NCBI RefSeq assembly: GCF_016110345.1 | Contig: NZ_AP019011.1 | Coordinates: 1,550,001 to 1,614,000, forward strand | Source: Fluviibacter phosphoraccumulans | Lineage (GTDB): Bacteria; Pseudomonadota; Gammaproteobacteria; Burkholderiales; Rhodocyclaceae | Direction: 5' to 3' | DNA: 64,000 nt | Shown: piece by piece, positions 17,089 to 25,384 of the stretch | How the letters are laid out: the number at the start of each line of letters is the position of its first letter | How positions within the stretch are numbered: position 1 is the stretch's first letter | The notes under the pieces: generated by a model | The model's database searches: none | What the model saw: only the letters and a program-made list of their open reading frames with translations | What the model was told of the DNA's origin: nothing | Program-made: the position numbers and the translations under genes

Positions 17089-17203
17089 AATGTGTCCTGC
17101 GTACGATCTCTATTTATCGTTCATGCAACGCCGATCAGGGCATCGCGCGTACGTTGGTTCGCCAAGCGCTCTAGCCACCAGCACTGCATAGCGAGTCCAA
17201 TAG

Positions 17204-17218
17204 TTCAATTTATTTGAA
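17204..17218. promoter_or_regulatory. TTCAA-N5-TTGAA palindrome (candidate LysR-type site)
   Basis: In the 234-base divergent gap between the hydrolase and the flavodoxin gene there is a perfect 5-base-arm palindrome with 15-nt total span, the geometry favoured by LysR-family regulators, which often control quinone oxidoreductase genes. No regulator gene adjoins it. Nothing else is apparent in the gap. Confidence 0.3.
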
Positions 17219-17322
17219 TGATGCCATCAATCTAAAGAAGTCACATCCGGCAGTTTCGGACTAAAGTACATCAATCAAAGCGTACTAACCGCTCACCAAT
17301 CCATCCCAACCGGAGCAATCTC

Positions 17323-17880
17323 ATGACTAAAACCGTTGTCGTCTACCACAGTGGCTATGGCCACACTGTTAAACAAGCTGAAGCAGTCGCCAAAGGCGCT
17401 GGGGCTGAACTGATCGCTATCGATGCGGAAGGCAATATCAGCGAGGCGCAATGGGCCTCACTGGATGCAGCTGATGCGATCATTTTCGGTTCGCCAACCT
17501 ACATGGGCACCGTCACCTGGCAGTTCAAAAAGTTCGCCGATGCTACCTCCAAGGCTTGGTTCTCCCAAAAGTGGAAAGACAAAATCTTCGGCGGTTTCAC
17601 CAACTCTGCCACGATGAATGGCGACAAGCACTCGACGATCCATTACTTCATTACCCTGGCGATGCAACACAGCGGCATCTGGGTCGGCACCGGCCTCATG
17701 CCATCGAACAGCAAGGCCGCACAACGCAACGACATTAACTATGTCGGCTCTTTTGCCGGTGCGATGATGCAAACTCCTTCTGACGCATCTGCCGATGAAG
17801 TGGTGCAGGGTGATCTGGAAACAGCCCGTCTTTACGGCGAGCGCATTGCTCAAGTGGCTGGGCAGTGCCATCAGGCTTAA
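17323..17880 (+). CDS. Flavodoxin-family (WrbA-like) oxidoreductase
   Basis: A 185-residue single-domain flavodoxin fold. VVVYHSGYGHTVKQAEAVAKGA gives the FMN phosphate loop, and FGSPTYMGTVTWQFKKF gives the second FMN loop as in WrbA-type NAD(P)H:quinone reductases. Length fits this short group. It is followed after five bases by a DODA-type dioxygenase, a pairing that suggests handling of quinones or catechol-like compounds. An LTTR-like palindrome lies about 105 bases upstream. Confidence 0.82.
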   Translation: MTKTVVVYHSGYGHTVKQAEAVAKGAGAELIAIDAEGNISEAQWASLDAADAIIFGSPTYMGTVTWQFKKFADATSKAWFSQKWKDKIFGGFTNSATMNGDKHSTIHYFITLAMQHSGIWVGTGLMPSNSKAAQRNDINYVGSFAGAMMQTPSDASADEVVQGDLETARLYGERIAQVAGQCHQA

Positions 17881-17885
17881 CCTGT

Positions 17886-18680
17886 ATGGCGCTGCCGACA
17901 CTCTTCGTGCCGCATGGTGCCCCGACTTTCGCGCTCAAGCCGGGCGCCGCCGGGGCATCACTCGTCAAGCTCGGACAAACCCTGGAACGGCCACGCGCTA
18001 TTTTAGTGATCAGCCCGCATTGGGAAACGCGCGATCCCTGTGTCGGCAGTGCCCCTGACTTTGAAACCATCTACGATTTCGCCGGATTTCCTCGTGAGCT
18101 GTATACGTTGACCTACCCTGCACACGGTGACGCCATACTGGCAGAGCGTGTCGCAACCTGTTTACAGGCGGCTGACTATCCGGCTCGGATCGACCCACAG
18201 CGCGGCCTGGATCACGGCGCCTGGGTGCCGCTGCGCATGATGTACCCGACGGCGGATATTCCCGTCATACCGCTATCGATCAAACCCGATGCGGGTGCTG
18301 CCTATCACTACGCCCTGGGTCAGGCATTAGCACCGCTGGCAGCAGAAGGCTTTCTGATCATCGGCACCGGCAGCATGACGCATAATCTGCGCGATTACAT
18401 GATCTGCGCCCAGACAAATGCGCCGACGCCAAGCTATGTGCGAAAGTTTGCCGACTGGGTGGATACCCAACTCGTCAATCAAGACCGTCAGAGCCTGCTG
18501 GACTATCGTCAAACTGGGCCAGAGGCAACACGCGCCCACCCTTCTGAAGACCACTTGATGCCTTTCTTCGTCGCACTCGGTGCCGCGGGCACAGCGGCTA
18601 AGGCCGAGCGTTTCTTCGCAGGGGTTGATGACTACGTGATCGCCATGGACGGGTATCGTTTCGAGCAGGCGGTACAATAG
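17886..18680 (+). CDS. DODA-type extradiol ring-opening dioxygenase family protein
   Basis: A 264-residue protein of the class III extradiol dioxygenase (LigB/DODA, YgiD) group. Conserved metal-site and active-site histidines are seen in VPHGAPTFAL, ISPHWETRDP, GLDHGAWVPLRMM, GTGSMTHNLRD and SEDHLMPFFVALGA. Members cleave catecholic substrates such as DOPA, though many bacterial ones are uncharacterised. The ATG at 17886 is preferred; a start 21 bases upstream would overlap the flavodoxin gene. It is probably co-expressed with that gene. Confidence 0.85.
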   Translation: MALPTLFVPHGAPTFALKPGAAGASLVKLGQTLERPRAILVISPHWETRDPCVGSAPDFETIYDFAGFPRELYTLTYPAHGDAILAERVATCLQAADYPARIDPQRGLDHGAWVPLRMMYPTADIPVIPLSIKPDAGAAYHYALGQALAPLAAEGFLIIGTGSMTHNLRDYMICAQTNAPTPSYVRKFADWVDTQLVNQDRQSLLDYRQTGPEATRAHPSEDHLMPFFVALGAAGTAAKAERFFAGVDDYVIAMDGYRFEQAVQ

Positions 18681-18710
18681 CGCTTTACCACCTACCGATG
18701 AGTCACGACG

Positions 18711-19049
18711 ATGTCCGCTATTCCAGCCTGCCCACAATGTACCCTTGAGAATACTTATCCAGATGGCGCCAACTACGTCTGTGCTGATTGTGGTTTCGAA
18801 TGGCCCATGGTGGCTGAAGCGAGCGAAGAAGATGGCCCACGCATCGTCAAAGATGCTAACGGTAACGTACTGAGCGATGGTGACAGCGTTGTGTTGATCA
18901 AGGATCTCAAGCTCAAAGGCTCATCCAGCACCATGAAGGTGGGTACCAAGATTAAAAGCATCCGTATTGTTGAGGGTGATCACGAACTCGATTGCAAATC
19001 GGATTTTGGCAGCATCATGCTCAAGGCCTGCTTCGTCAAAAAGGCCTGA
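18711..19049 (+). CDS. yjdM: Zinc-ribbon protein YjdM (PhnA family)
   Basis: A 112-residue protein with an N-terminal zinc ribbon, CPQC (residues 7-10) and CADC (residues 24-27), followed by an SH3-like PhnA domain with DGDSVVLIKDLKLKGSS and a C-terminal KSDFGSIMLKACFVKK. Despite the historical PhnA name it is not phosphonoacetate hydrolase, and its cellular role is unclear. It sits 30 bases after the dioxygenase and ends at a strong bidirectional hairpin. Confidence 0.92.
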   Translation: MSAIPACPQCTLENTYPDGANYVCADCGFEWPMVAEASEEDGPRIVKDANGNVLSDGDSVVLIKDLKLKGSSSTMKVGTKIKSIRIVEGDHELDCKSDFGSIMLKACFVKKA

Positions 19050-19065
19050 CCCTCACGCGCTTCAG

Positions 19066-19101
19066 CAAGACAAAGGCCACCTTGCGGTGGCCTTTGTCTT
19101 G
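19066..19101. terminator. Bidirectional intrinsic terminator between yjdM and cydB
   Basis: A 16-bp perfect stem (19066-19081 with 19086-19101) surrounds a four-base loop TTGC. It sits between two convergent gene ends and is AT-rich at the stem base, so it should stop transcription from both sides. Confidence 0.8.
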
Positions 19102-19114
19102 GTTGCCGAGTGAC

Positions 19115-20140
19115 TCAGCTGTGTATCTCATACCCCACCGGATCTGTCTTACCTGAGAACATGTGATAGACCCGTAGGAAATAAAACACCACCAGCGGGA
19201 ACATCACAATCGCACCCCAAAACATAAACTGGAGTGATACCGCAGGCGCGGCAGCCTGCTCAATGGTTAGCGAATACGGCATCATGTAAGGCCAGAAAGA
19301 CAAGGCCAGCGAACCGAAGGCCGAAGCCATCATCAGCATGCACCAGGCAAATGGCGCACGCTCATGCTGACAGTCGTGACGTGTCGTACGAAATGCGCCC
19401 AGCAAGCCAACAAAGCCCAGCGCCGGCACAATCCAGTGCCAGAGTGGCGAACTTTCCCAAGCCTGACGTACGGGCAAATCAATATCCTGCGTTACCAGAA
19501 AAGCCACCAGCACAAAGATACTAAAGGCGATCGAGAGGCCGCGTAGTTGGGCGCGGGCACGCTTGGCAACGACACCCTCTGTCTTGAGAATCAGCCAACC
19601 AGCACCCAGCATGCCATAGCCAATCATCAGGCCGATACCGCACAGCACGGGAAACGGCGCCAGCCAGTCCCAACCATTACCGACGTAAGTCGTACCCTGA
19701 ATCGGCAACCCCTGGATCATCGTACCGATAGCGGCACCCTGAACAATCGTTGCAACCGCGGAACCGATCACAAAGCCCCACTCCCAGAGACCACGTGCCT
19801 TCAGGGCCTGTTCACGAAACTCAAAAGCCACCCCCCGGAAGATCAGACCCACCAGAAGCAGAACAACGGGCAGATAGAAAGCCGATAGGAAGATGGCATA
19901 AATGGCCGGGAAGGCGCCGAACAGACAGGCACCCACAATAATGAGCCAGGTTTCATTGCCATCCCAGAATGGCGCAATGGCGCCGATGACGGTATTGCGC
20001 TCTTCATCCGTCTTGGCCGTTGCAAACAAGAGGGCTGCCCCTAAATCGTAACCATCCACAATGATATAAACGAGGATGGAGAATGCAATTAATGCCGCCC
20101 AAAAGTATGGCAACCAAGGGCTCATGGATTCTAACGTCAT
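19115..20140 (-). CDS. cydB: Cytochrome bd-type / cyanide-insensitive quinol oxidase subunit II
   Basis: A multi-spanning membrane protein of 341 residues. The N-terminal IVDGYDLGAALLF and APFWDGNETWLI are CydB signatures. It partners CydA as a quinol oxidase that reduces O2 without pumping protons. The start overlaps the cydA stop by four bases. Its length and the short partner subunit point to the CIO-like subgroup. No CydX-like small ORF follows before the terminator. Confidence 0.94.
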   Translation of the reverse strand: MTLESMSPWLPYFWAALIAFSILVYIIVDGYDLGAALLFATAKTDEERNTVIGAIAPFWDGNETWLIIVGACLFGAFPAIYAIFLSAFYLPVVLLLVGLIFRGVAFEFREQALKARGLWEWGFVIGSAVATIVQGAAIGTMIQGLPIQGTTYVGNGWDWLAPFPVLCGIGLMIGYGMLGAGWLILKTEGVVAKRARAQLRGLSIAFSIFVLVAFLVTQDIDLPVRQAWESSPLWHWIVPALGFVGLLGAFRTTRHDCQHERAPFAWCMLMMASAFGSLALSFWPYMMPYSLTIEQAAAPAVSLQFMFWGAIVMFPLVVFYFLRVYHMFSGKTDPVGYEIHS

Positions 20141-21480
20141 ACGACCTCCGGGACATTAGGAGCATCATTGGCTGGCCCCTTCTTGAAAAGGTTCCAGATA
20201 TAGCGCAGACCAAAGCTATAAATAACCAGATAAACCACGACGTAAAGCGTCAGGCTAGTCAATGCATGATTTAGCGTGAGCGATGGCGTGACCGCGTCCG
20301 AAGTTCTCAGCAGCCCGGTTACGACCCAGGGCTGCCGACCGACTTCGGCCGTGTACCAACCCGCCAATACGGCAATCCAGCCCATCGGGAACGCAATGGC
20401 TGTGAGGCCCAGGAACCAGCGCGAGCCTTCGATGCTCTTGCGGTAATTGTGCCAACTGCCATACCAACCAATAAAGAGCATGAGTACCGACAATCCGACC
20501 ATGATGCGGAAACCGTAAAACGGCACCAGAAACGGCGCACGTTCATCGGCCGGTACATCCTTGATCCCGCGTTGATAAGAATCCGGGTTACCAGAATCTA
20601 CGATGCTACCGAGCACAGGGATCGTGATTTCGAAGCTGTTTTTTTCTGCCTTGTTATCCGGCCAGGCCACAACAACGAGCGGGGCCCGCGGACCACTTTC
20701 CCATCGGCCTTCTACTGCAGCAAACTTGCCCGGTTGATGGGTACGGATGATTTCACCCGCCAGGTGACCAAAGCCCATCTGAATCGGTGTAAAAACTGCC
20801 ATTAAGCCCATGCCCCAGATCAGCATGGCGCGTGCGGTGGTTTTGTGAATGCCCTTCAAGGTGTACCAGGCACCGGTGGCTGCCACCACCGTGGCGGTCG
20901 TGAGATACGCAGCCAACAGCATATGTATCCAGCGGGTCAGGAAAACATGACCGCCAATAATCGCCTGCCAATCGTTCGGCACAATGCGGCCGCTGGCATC
21001 AATGGCATAACCCACAGGCACCTGCATCCAACTGTTATTGGCCATAATCCAGAAAGAGGACAAAGTCGTCCCCAGGGCAACCAGCACGCAGGATGCCAGA
21101 AAAGCCCGGGGCGACACTTTGTGACGACCTAACAATACAACCCCCAGGAAAGTCGCTTCCAGAATAAAGGCCGTAAACGATTCATAACCAAGGAGTGGGC
21201 CCTGAATCGGTCCCGTTCTTTCACTGAGAACGCTCCAGTTGGTACCGAACTGAAAAGCCATCACAATCCCTGAAACGACGCCCATACCAAAGGAAACGCC
21301 AAAAATCTTGACCCAGAAATCAAAGAGCTTGCGATAGACCGGATTACCGGTGGCCTGATGTCGCCACTCCAGCACGGCCAGCCATGCGGCCAAGCCAATT
21401 GTGAACGACGGAAAAATAATGTGGAATGTCACCACAAACGCGAACTGAATTCGCGAAATATCCAAAGCCGATAAGTCCAA
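20137..21480 (-). CDS. cydA: Cytochrome bd-type / cyanide-insensitive quinol oxidase subunit I
   Basis: 447 residues from a proposed TTG start at 21480, six bases after GGGGAG; an alternative TTG lies at 21498. IQFAFVVTFHIIFPSFTIG contains the haem-ligand histidine, GRQPWVV is the signature near helix VIII, and MVGLSVLM surrounds the second haem-ligand methionine. The protein is short compared with enteric CydA because the Q-loop is reduced, as in cyanide-insensitive oxidases (CioA). It is the first gene of cydAB, and a terminator-like hairpin lies in its leader. Confidence 0.92.
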   Translation of the reverse strand: MDLSALDISRIQFAFVVTFHIIFPSFTIGLAAWLAVLEWRHQATGNPVYRKLFDFWVKIFGVSFGMGVVSGIVMAFQFGTNWSVLSERTGPIQGPLLGYESFTAFILEATFLGVVLLGRHKVSPRAFLASCVLVALGTTLSSFWIMANNSWMQVPVGYAIDASGRIVPNDWQAIIGGHVFLTRWIHMLLAAYLTTATVVAATGAWYTLKGIHKTTARAMLIWGMGLMAVFTPIQMGFGHLAGEIIRTHQPGKFAAVEGRWESGPRAPLVVVAWPDNKAEKNSFEITIPVLGSIVDSGNPDSYQRGIKDVPADERAPFLVPFYGFRIMVGLSVLMLFIGWYGSWHNYRKSIEGSRWFLGLTAIAFPMGWIAVLAGWYTAEVGRQPWVVTGLLRTSDAVTPSLTLNHALTSLTLYVVVYLVIYSFGLRYIWNLFKKGPANDAPNVPEVV

Positions 21481-21528
21481 AACTTTCTCCCCGGGCAAAC
21501 CGGTGTCCGGCTACCGTTGGCGCGACAT

Positions 21529-21557
21529 AAAAAACTCCCAACCCAAGGCGTGGGTTG
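21529..21557 (-). terminator. Terminator-like hairpin in the cydAB leader
   Basis: Read on the minus strand, CAACCCA (21557-21551) pairs with TGGGTTG (21545-21539) and is followed by GGAG and six T (21534-21529). It lies between the likely cydA promoter and the start codon, about 50 bases before translation begins. No minus-strand gene upstream needs a terminator, so attenuation of cydAB is a possibility. Confidence 0.5.
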
Positions 21558-21591
21558 AGCAATTTGCAGCCGTATAATCAACGGCCTACTC

Positions 21592-21597
21592 ATTATA
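21592..21597 (-). promoter_or_regulatory. Consensus -10 box for cydAB
   Basis: TATAAT on the minus strand, about 112 bases before the chosen cydA start and upstream of the leader hairpin. The -35 region is poor. Further upstream, TTAAC-N5-GTTAA (21632-21646) is a small palindrome that could bind a regulator; it is not a clear FNR box. Confidence 0.4.
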
Positions 21598-21665
21598 TTT
21601 CACTGCAGCATTTTTATTACACTTAGTCTCATTAACGTTTTGTTAATTACGATCCTTATACGACC

Positions 21666-22415
21666 ATGTCCTTCCCCGCGTCTGAATTGCTGCTGAGTTA
21701 CTGGTCGCCTAAAGCCATGGAGGTCAACGCTGTGCTGCTGTTGCACCTGGTGGGATCCATGGTGCTGGGCATGCTGGTGGGCTATGAACGCTCATTCCAC
21801 GGGCGCGCAGCCGGTATGCGCACTTTTTCGCTGGTCTGTATGGCATCAACAGGCATCGTTGCCATTTTTGGATATCCCGAGTTTTGGTTTGGCGGTCAAC
21901 ATGTCAACACGATTACAGCCGATGGGCCAGCCCGGGTGATTCAAGGCATTGTGACCGGTATCGGCTTTCTGGGTGCTGGCGTCATCATTCGCGAAGGCCA
22001 TTCGATCTCTGGGTTATCTACCGCCGCTTCAATTTGGACGGCTGCCGCCATCGGGATACTGATCGGTCTCGGATTCTATGGCGCAGGCATCGCATTGGCC
22101 CTGCTTTGCGCCTTCAGCATGACCATTGTGCTGCAGCTGGAGCGTTGGCTACCCCGCCGCAAGCGCTATCTCTTTGAGCTCTCTTTCAACCTCGACGGAC
22201 ACCCCAGTGCCGAGAGACTGCAAGCGCTGGCTGAAATCAATGGGTTCACGATAGGGACCGATAGCATCTCCATCAGCCTCGGGAAGAACCGACAGTTCTG
22301 GTCGTATACCGCAACGACACTCCCCCGCCTCAAACCCGATATGGCAAATCTCGCTTTGGCCCTTCAGCAGCTTGAAGGCCTGGAAAAATTTACCATTTCC
22401 CCAACGCGCATCTAA
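21666..22415 (+). CDS. MgtC/SapB-family membrane protein
   Basis: A 249-residue protein with four or five N-terminal membrane segments and a cytoplasmic C-terminal ACT-like domain (about 165-249). LGMLVGYERSFHGRAAGMRTFSLVCMAS and GIGFLGAGVIIREG are the family signatures. MgtC proteins act in low-magnesium adaptation and inhibit or modulate the F-type ATP synthase, but many homologues are untested. An IS element begins 15 bases after its stop and separates it from the antiporter gene that was originally about 25 bases away. Confidence 0.88.
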   Translation: MSFPASELLLSYWSPKAMEVNAVLLLHLVGSMVLGMLVGYERSFHGRAAGMRTFSLVCMASTGIVAIFGYPEFWFGGQHVNTITADGPARVIQGIVTGIGFLGAGVIIREGHSISGLSTAASIWTAAAIGILIGLGFYGAGIALALLCAFSMTIVLQLERWLPRRKRYLFELSFNLDGHPSAERLQALAEINGFTIGTDSISISLGKNRQFWSYTATTLPRLKPDMANLALALQQLEGLEKFTISPTRI

Positions 22416-22422
22416 GACTGAA

Positions 22423-22430
22423 TTAAATAA
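22423..22430. repeat. Target-site duplication, left copy
   Basis: TTAAATAA immediately precedes the left inverted repeat of the insertion sequence. An identical octamer follows the right inverted repeat at 23169-23176. Eight bases is the normal IS1595-family duplication. Confidence 0.93.
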
Positions 22431-23168
22431 GGGTCTTAGGAAGTTAAGCACAACATGAGCTACGATAACTTCCTGAAATGGTTACTAAAAACAGGTACTA
22501 CCGCCGTTCGAGAATCAGCGAGGCTAAATTTCGCCAGCTGGTGCGGTGTTTTGCGATGGATCTGACGGCAACTGTGACTGCAGAAATGACGGGTATCTCG
22601 CTTCGTTCTGTGAATACGATCTACCTGAAGATTCGCCAGCGACTGGCTGAAGCCTGTGAACAAGCTTCGCCTCTGAACGGTTCGGTTGAAGTGGATGAGT
22701 CCTACTTCGGTGCCCACCGTGTTCGAGGTCGACGTGGGCGTGGTGCCTACGGCAAGACGATTGTCTTTGGTCTGCTCAAGCGCCAGGGTATGGTCTACAC
22801 AGAAATCGTGCCTGACTGCACCAAGGCCACACTGCAAGGGATTATCCGAGGCCACATCGACCCGGCTTCGGTTATCCATTCTGATGGCTGGCTTGGTTAC
22901 GACGGGCTGGTGGATATCGGCTTTGACAAGCATTTCCGAGTCAACCACGGGGCCAATGAGTTCGCCTCGGGCGAACGGCACATCAACGGTATCGAAAGTT
23001 TCTGGAGCTATGCAAAGAGACGTATGGCCAAGTTCAACGGCTTGACCAAGCGTACCTTCTATCTGCATCTCAAGGAAACTGAGTTTCGATTCAATCATCG
23101 GGGTGATAACCTTTACCTCGTCATACTCAAAACATTACGTCTTAACCCGCTTTAACTTCCTAAGACCC
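22431..23168 (+). mobile_element. Intact IS1595-family insertion sequence (738 bp)
   Basis: The ends are perfect 17-bp inverted repeats, GGGTCTTAGGAAGTTAA (22431-22447) and its complement at 23152-23168, flanked by identical TTAAATAA octamers. A single full-length transposase gene fills the element. Removing the element and one octamer rejoins mgtC and the antiporter gene with a gap of about 16 bases. Perfect ends, perfect duplication and an open transposase suggest a recent insertion. Confidence 0.95.
22478..23155 (+). CDS. IS1595-family transposase
   Basis: A 225-residue DDE-type transposase of the smaller IS1595 group (IS1016-like). An N-terminal helix-turn-helix region (about 30-60: VTAEMTGISLRSVNTIYLKI) precedes the catalytic core: VEVDESYFG holds the first Asp, IHSDGWLGYDGL the second, and the C-terminal HINGIESFWSYAKRRM the His/Glu region. 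No zinc-ribbon domain precedes it, consistent with the IS1016 subgroup. The stop codon lies inside the right inverted repeat. The frame is intact, so the element may be active. Confidence 0.93.
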   Translation: MVTKNRYYRRSRISEAKFRQLVRCFAMDLTATVTAEMTGISLRSVNTIYLKIRQRLAEACEQASPLNGSVEVDESYFGAHRVRGRRGRGAYGKTIVFGLLKRQGMVYTEIVPDCTKATLQGIIRGHIDPASVIHSDGWLGYDGLVDIGFDKHFRVNHGANEFASGERHINGIESFWSYAKRRMAKFNGLTKRTFYLHLKETEFRFNHRGDNLYLVILKTLRLNPL

Positions 23169-23176
23169 TTAAATAA
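23169..23176. repeat. Target-site duplication, right copy
   Basis: TTAAATAA directly after the right inverted repeat and identical to 22423-22430. It ends one base before the ATG of the antiporter gene. Confidence 0.93.
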
Positions 23177-23177
23177 T

Positions 23178-24449
23178 ATGGAACAGCCCAGCCTCATCGA
23201 AGTTATCGCCACAGTAATCTTTGGCGTCGCATTGATTCATACGTTTGCAGCGAGTCAATTCCAGCACCTGGCGCATACCCATCCACGCCATTCGGGTCTC
23301 TTTCATCTGCTGGGTGAGGTCGAAGTTGTGTTTGGCGTGTGGGCCGCGATTCTCATTCTGGTCATGGCATTTGTGAGCCGGCCAGAGCAAGCGATTGCAT
23401 ACCTCGACTCCCGTAACTACGCAGAGCCTCTACTGGTTTTTGTTTTGATGGTGATGGCGGCCAGCCGACCGCTGGTTGAAGCAGCCCGCGCCATCAATAA
23501 TAGCCTGGCAAGGTTACTCCCCCTGCAGCCACTGACGGCACGCTTTGTCGTGACGATGTCCTTTATTCCGTTAATGGGCTCTTTTATTACCGAACCTGCA
23601 GCAATGACCTTAGCTGCATTGCTCATGCGCGATCAGTTTCTGCGTCACGACCTCCCTGAACGCTTCAAGTACGCGATCATTGGCGTACTCTTTGTAAACG
23701 TTTCTATTGGTGGCACCCTCACCCCGTTTGCCGCACCGCCGGTGCTGATGGTGGCCGCAAAATGGGACTGGGATATCGCCTTCATGATCAGTCAGATTGG
23801 CTGGCGTGCACTGATTGCCGTCATCTTCAACGCCATTGCACTGACCATCATTGGTCGCAAAGCCTTGCAAGCGATGCCATTCACGAATGAATCCAGCGAA
23901 AACGACCCGCAAAAAATTCCGCTGAGCGTCACCCTCATTCACGCCAGCTTCTTGGCTGCTGCCGTGACCTTTCATCATCACCCCGTCGTCTTTATGGGGC
24001 TTTTTCTGTTTTTTCTGGGCTACACCGCCGCTTACCCGCACTATCAGTCACGGCTACTCCTACGCGAAGCGTTGCTGGTTGCATTCTTCCTGGCGGGGCT
24101 GGTTGTACTTGGTGGCAAGCAGGCATGGTGGTTACAAGAATTGTTGGCGGGTATGTCACCGACCGTCCTATACTTTAGCGCAACCGCGTTGACAGCCATT
24201 ACCGACAATGCCGCCATTACCTATTTGGGTAGCCTGGTCGATGGCACGGATGCCGCGTTTAAATATGCTTTGGTCACCGGTGCCGTCACCGGCGGCGGCC
24301 TCACCGTCATTGCCAACGCACCCAATCCCGCAGGTTATGCCCTCCTCAAAGACTGCTTTGCTGAAAAATCAATTAGTGCCCTCGGGCTCTTTTCTGCTGC
24401 CCTGCTACCGACACTGGTCGCGGTTGCTGTGTTCTGGTTGATTCCCTGA
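23178..24449 (+). CDS. Putative Na+/H+ antiporter family membrane protein
   Basis: A 423-residue protein with about ten hydrophobic segments. Internal signatures include SFITEPAAMTLAALLMRDQF, GGTLTPFAAPPVLMVAAKWDWD and, near the end, TAITDNAAITYLGSL with NAPNPAGYALL. This repeated Asn/Pro-rich pattern is seen in the Na_H_antiport_3 (PF07399) group of the ion transporter superfamily. The ATG at 23178 lies one base after the IS1595 target duplication, so its native upstream region is now the IS end. Whether it is still expressed is unclear. The ion specificity is inferred from the family name. Confidence 0.75.
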   Translation: MEQPSLIEVIATVIFGVALIHTFAASQFQHLAHTHPRHSGLFHLLGEVEVVFGVWAAILILVMAFVSRPEQAIAYLDSRNYAEPLLVFVLMVMAASRPLVEAARAINNSLARLLPLQPLTARFVVTMSFIPLMGSFITEPAAMTLAALLMRDQFLRHDLPERFKYAIIGVLFVNVSIGGTLTPFAAPPVLMVAAKWDWDIAFMISQIGWRALIAVIFNAIALTIIGRKALQAMPFTNESSENDPQKIPLSVTLIHASFLAAAVTFHHHPVVFMGLFLFFLGYTAAYPHYQSRLLLREALLVAFFLAGLVVLGGKQAWWLQELLAGMSPTVLYFSATALTAITDNAAITYLGSLVDGTDAAFKYALVTGAVTGGGLTVIANAPNPAGYALLKDCFAEKSISALGLFSAALLPTLVAVAVFWLIP

Positions 24450-24460
24450 ATTTCGACAAC

Positions 24461-25384
24461 ATGCAACTTTCGGCAATCATCAAAGAAATCGGCCGTGGGG
24501 CAAAAGGCGCACGTGACTTGCCCGCTGCCGAAGCAGAGTCGCTGTTTAAGGCCATGCTCCAAGGCGCCGTCCCAGATCTGGAACTCGGCGCCATTCTTCT
24601 AGCACTCCGCATCAAGAGCGAGTCGGATGAAGAACTACTCGGGTTCTGTCGCGCGATGCAGCACGCTACGCAGTGGCTAGCGATCGACAAGGACGCCTTT
24701 GTCGTTGTATTACCCACCTACAACGGGGTGCGACGACAGCCGAATCTTTTGCCCTTGCTCGCATTGCTGCTCAAAAAAGCCGGTCTCAAAGTTCTGATTC
24801 ATGGCCGTCATGACTTTGATAACCGGGAAAACCCTTTCCCGCTGTTCAAAGCCTTTGGCATTGAACAAGCCGCCTCAATCCAAGACGCTAACGCACAACT
24901 CAACGAGACCGGCATCGCGCTTCTGGATATCGAACAGCTCAATCCAGGCCTGAATCGGCTGCTCAGCCTACGTAGCCGCTTGGGGGTTCGTAACTCGGCA
25001 CATACGCTGTGTAAATTGCTCGACCCCTGCCCCGGTCAATCGATTCGTGTGGTCAATGTGACGCACCCGGAGTACCTCATCCGTATGACAGCCTTACTTA
25101 AGGCGCAGGGTGGTCGCGCCATGCTGCTGCGCGGCACTGAAGGCGAAGCTTTTGCCAATCCGCGCCGTCGCCCTGAACTGATGGGCTTTAGCAATGGTGT
25201 CGCAGAGGTCCTATTTCCGGCAGAAGCCGGTGGCACGCCACCGATCAGCGGCTGGCCCGAGAGCGCCGACTATGCCGAGAATGTACAGCTGATTCTGCAA
25301 CTCCTGGCTGAACCGCAACGCATACCACAACCCATCATTGACCAAGTCAACGCATTAACAGCCCTAAGTCAGCCTAAAGCTTAA
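24461..25384 (+). CDS. ybiB: YbiB-like TrpD2-family DNA-binding protein
   Basis: A 307-residue protein related in fold to anthranilate phosphoribosyltransferase (class IV glycosyltransferase-like). The helical N-terminal domain (about 1-75) precedes an alpha/beta domain with LPTYNGVRRQPNLLPLLALLL and LLDPCPGQSIRVVNVTHPEY. The glycine-rich PRPP loop of true TrpD is replaced, so it is not expected to make tryptophan. In E. coli, YbiB binds nucleic acids and is in the LexA regulon. It starts 12 bases after the antiporter gene and ends overlapping the sua5 stop from the other strand by four bases. Confidence 0.85.
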   Translation: MQLSAIIKEIGRGAKGARDLPAAEAESLFKAMLQGAVPDLELGAILLALRIKSESDEELLGFCRAMQHATQWLAIDKDAFVVVLPTYNGVRRQPNLLPLLALLLKKAGLKVLIHGRHDFDNRENPFPLFKAFGIEQAASIQDANAQLNETGIALLDIEQLNPGLNRLLSLRSRLGVRNSAHTLCKLLDPCPGQSIRVVNVTHPEYLIRMTALLKAQGGRAMLLRGTEGEAFANPRRRPELMGFSNGVAEVLFPAEAGGTPPISGWPESADYAENVQLILQLLAEPQRIPQPIIDQVNALTALSQPKA

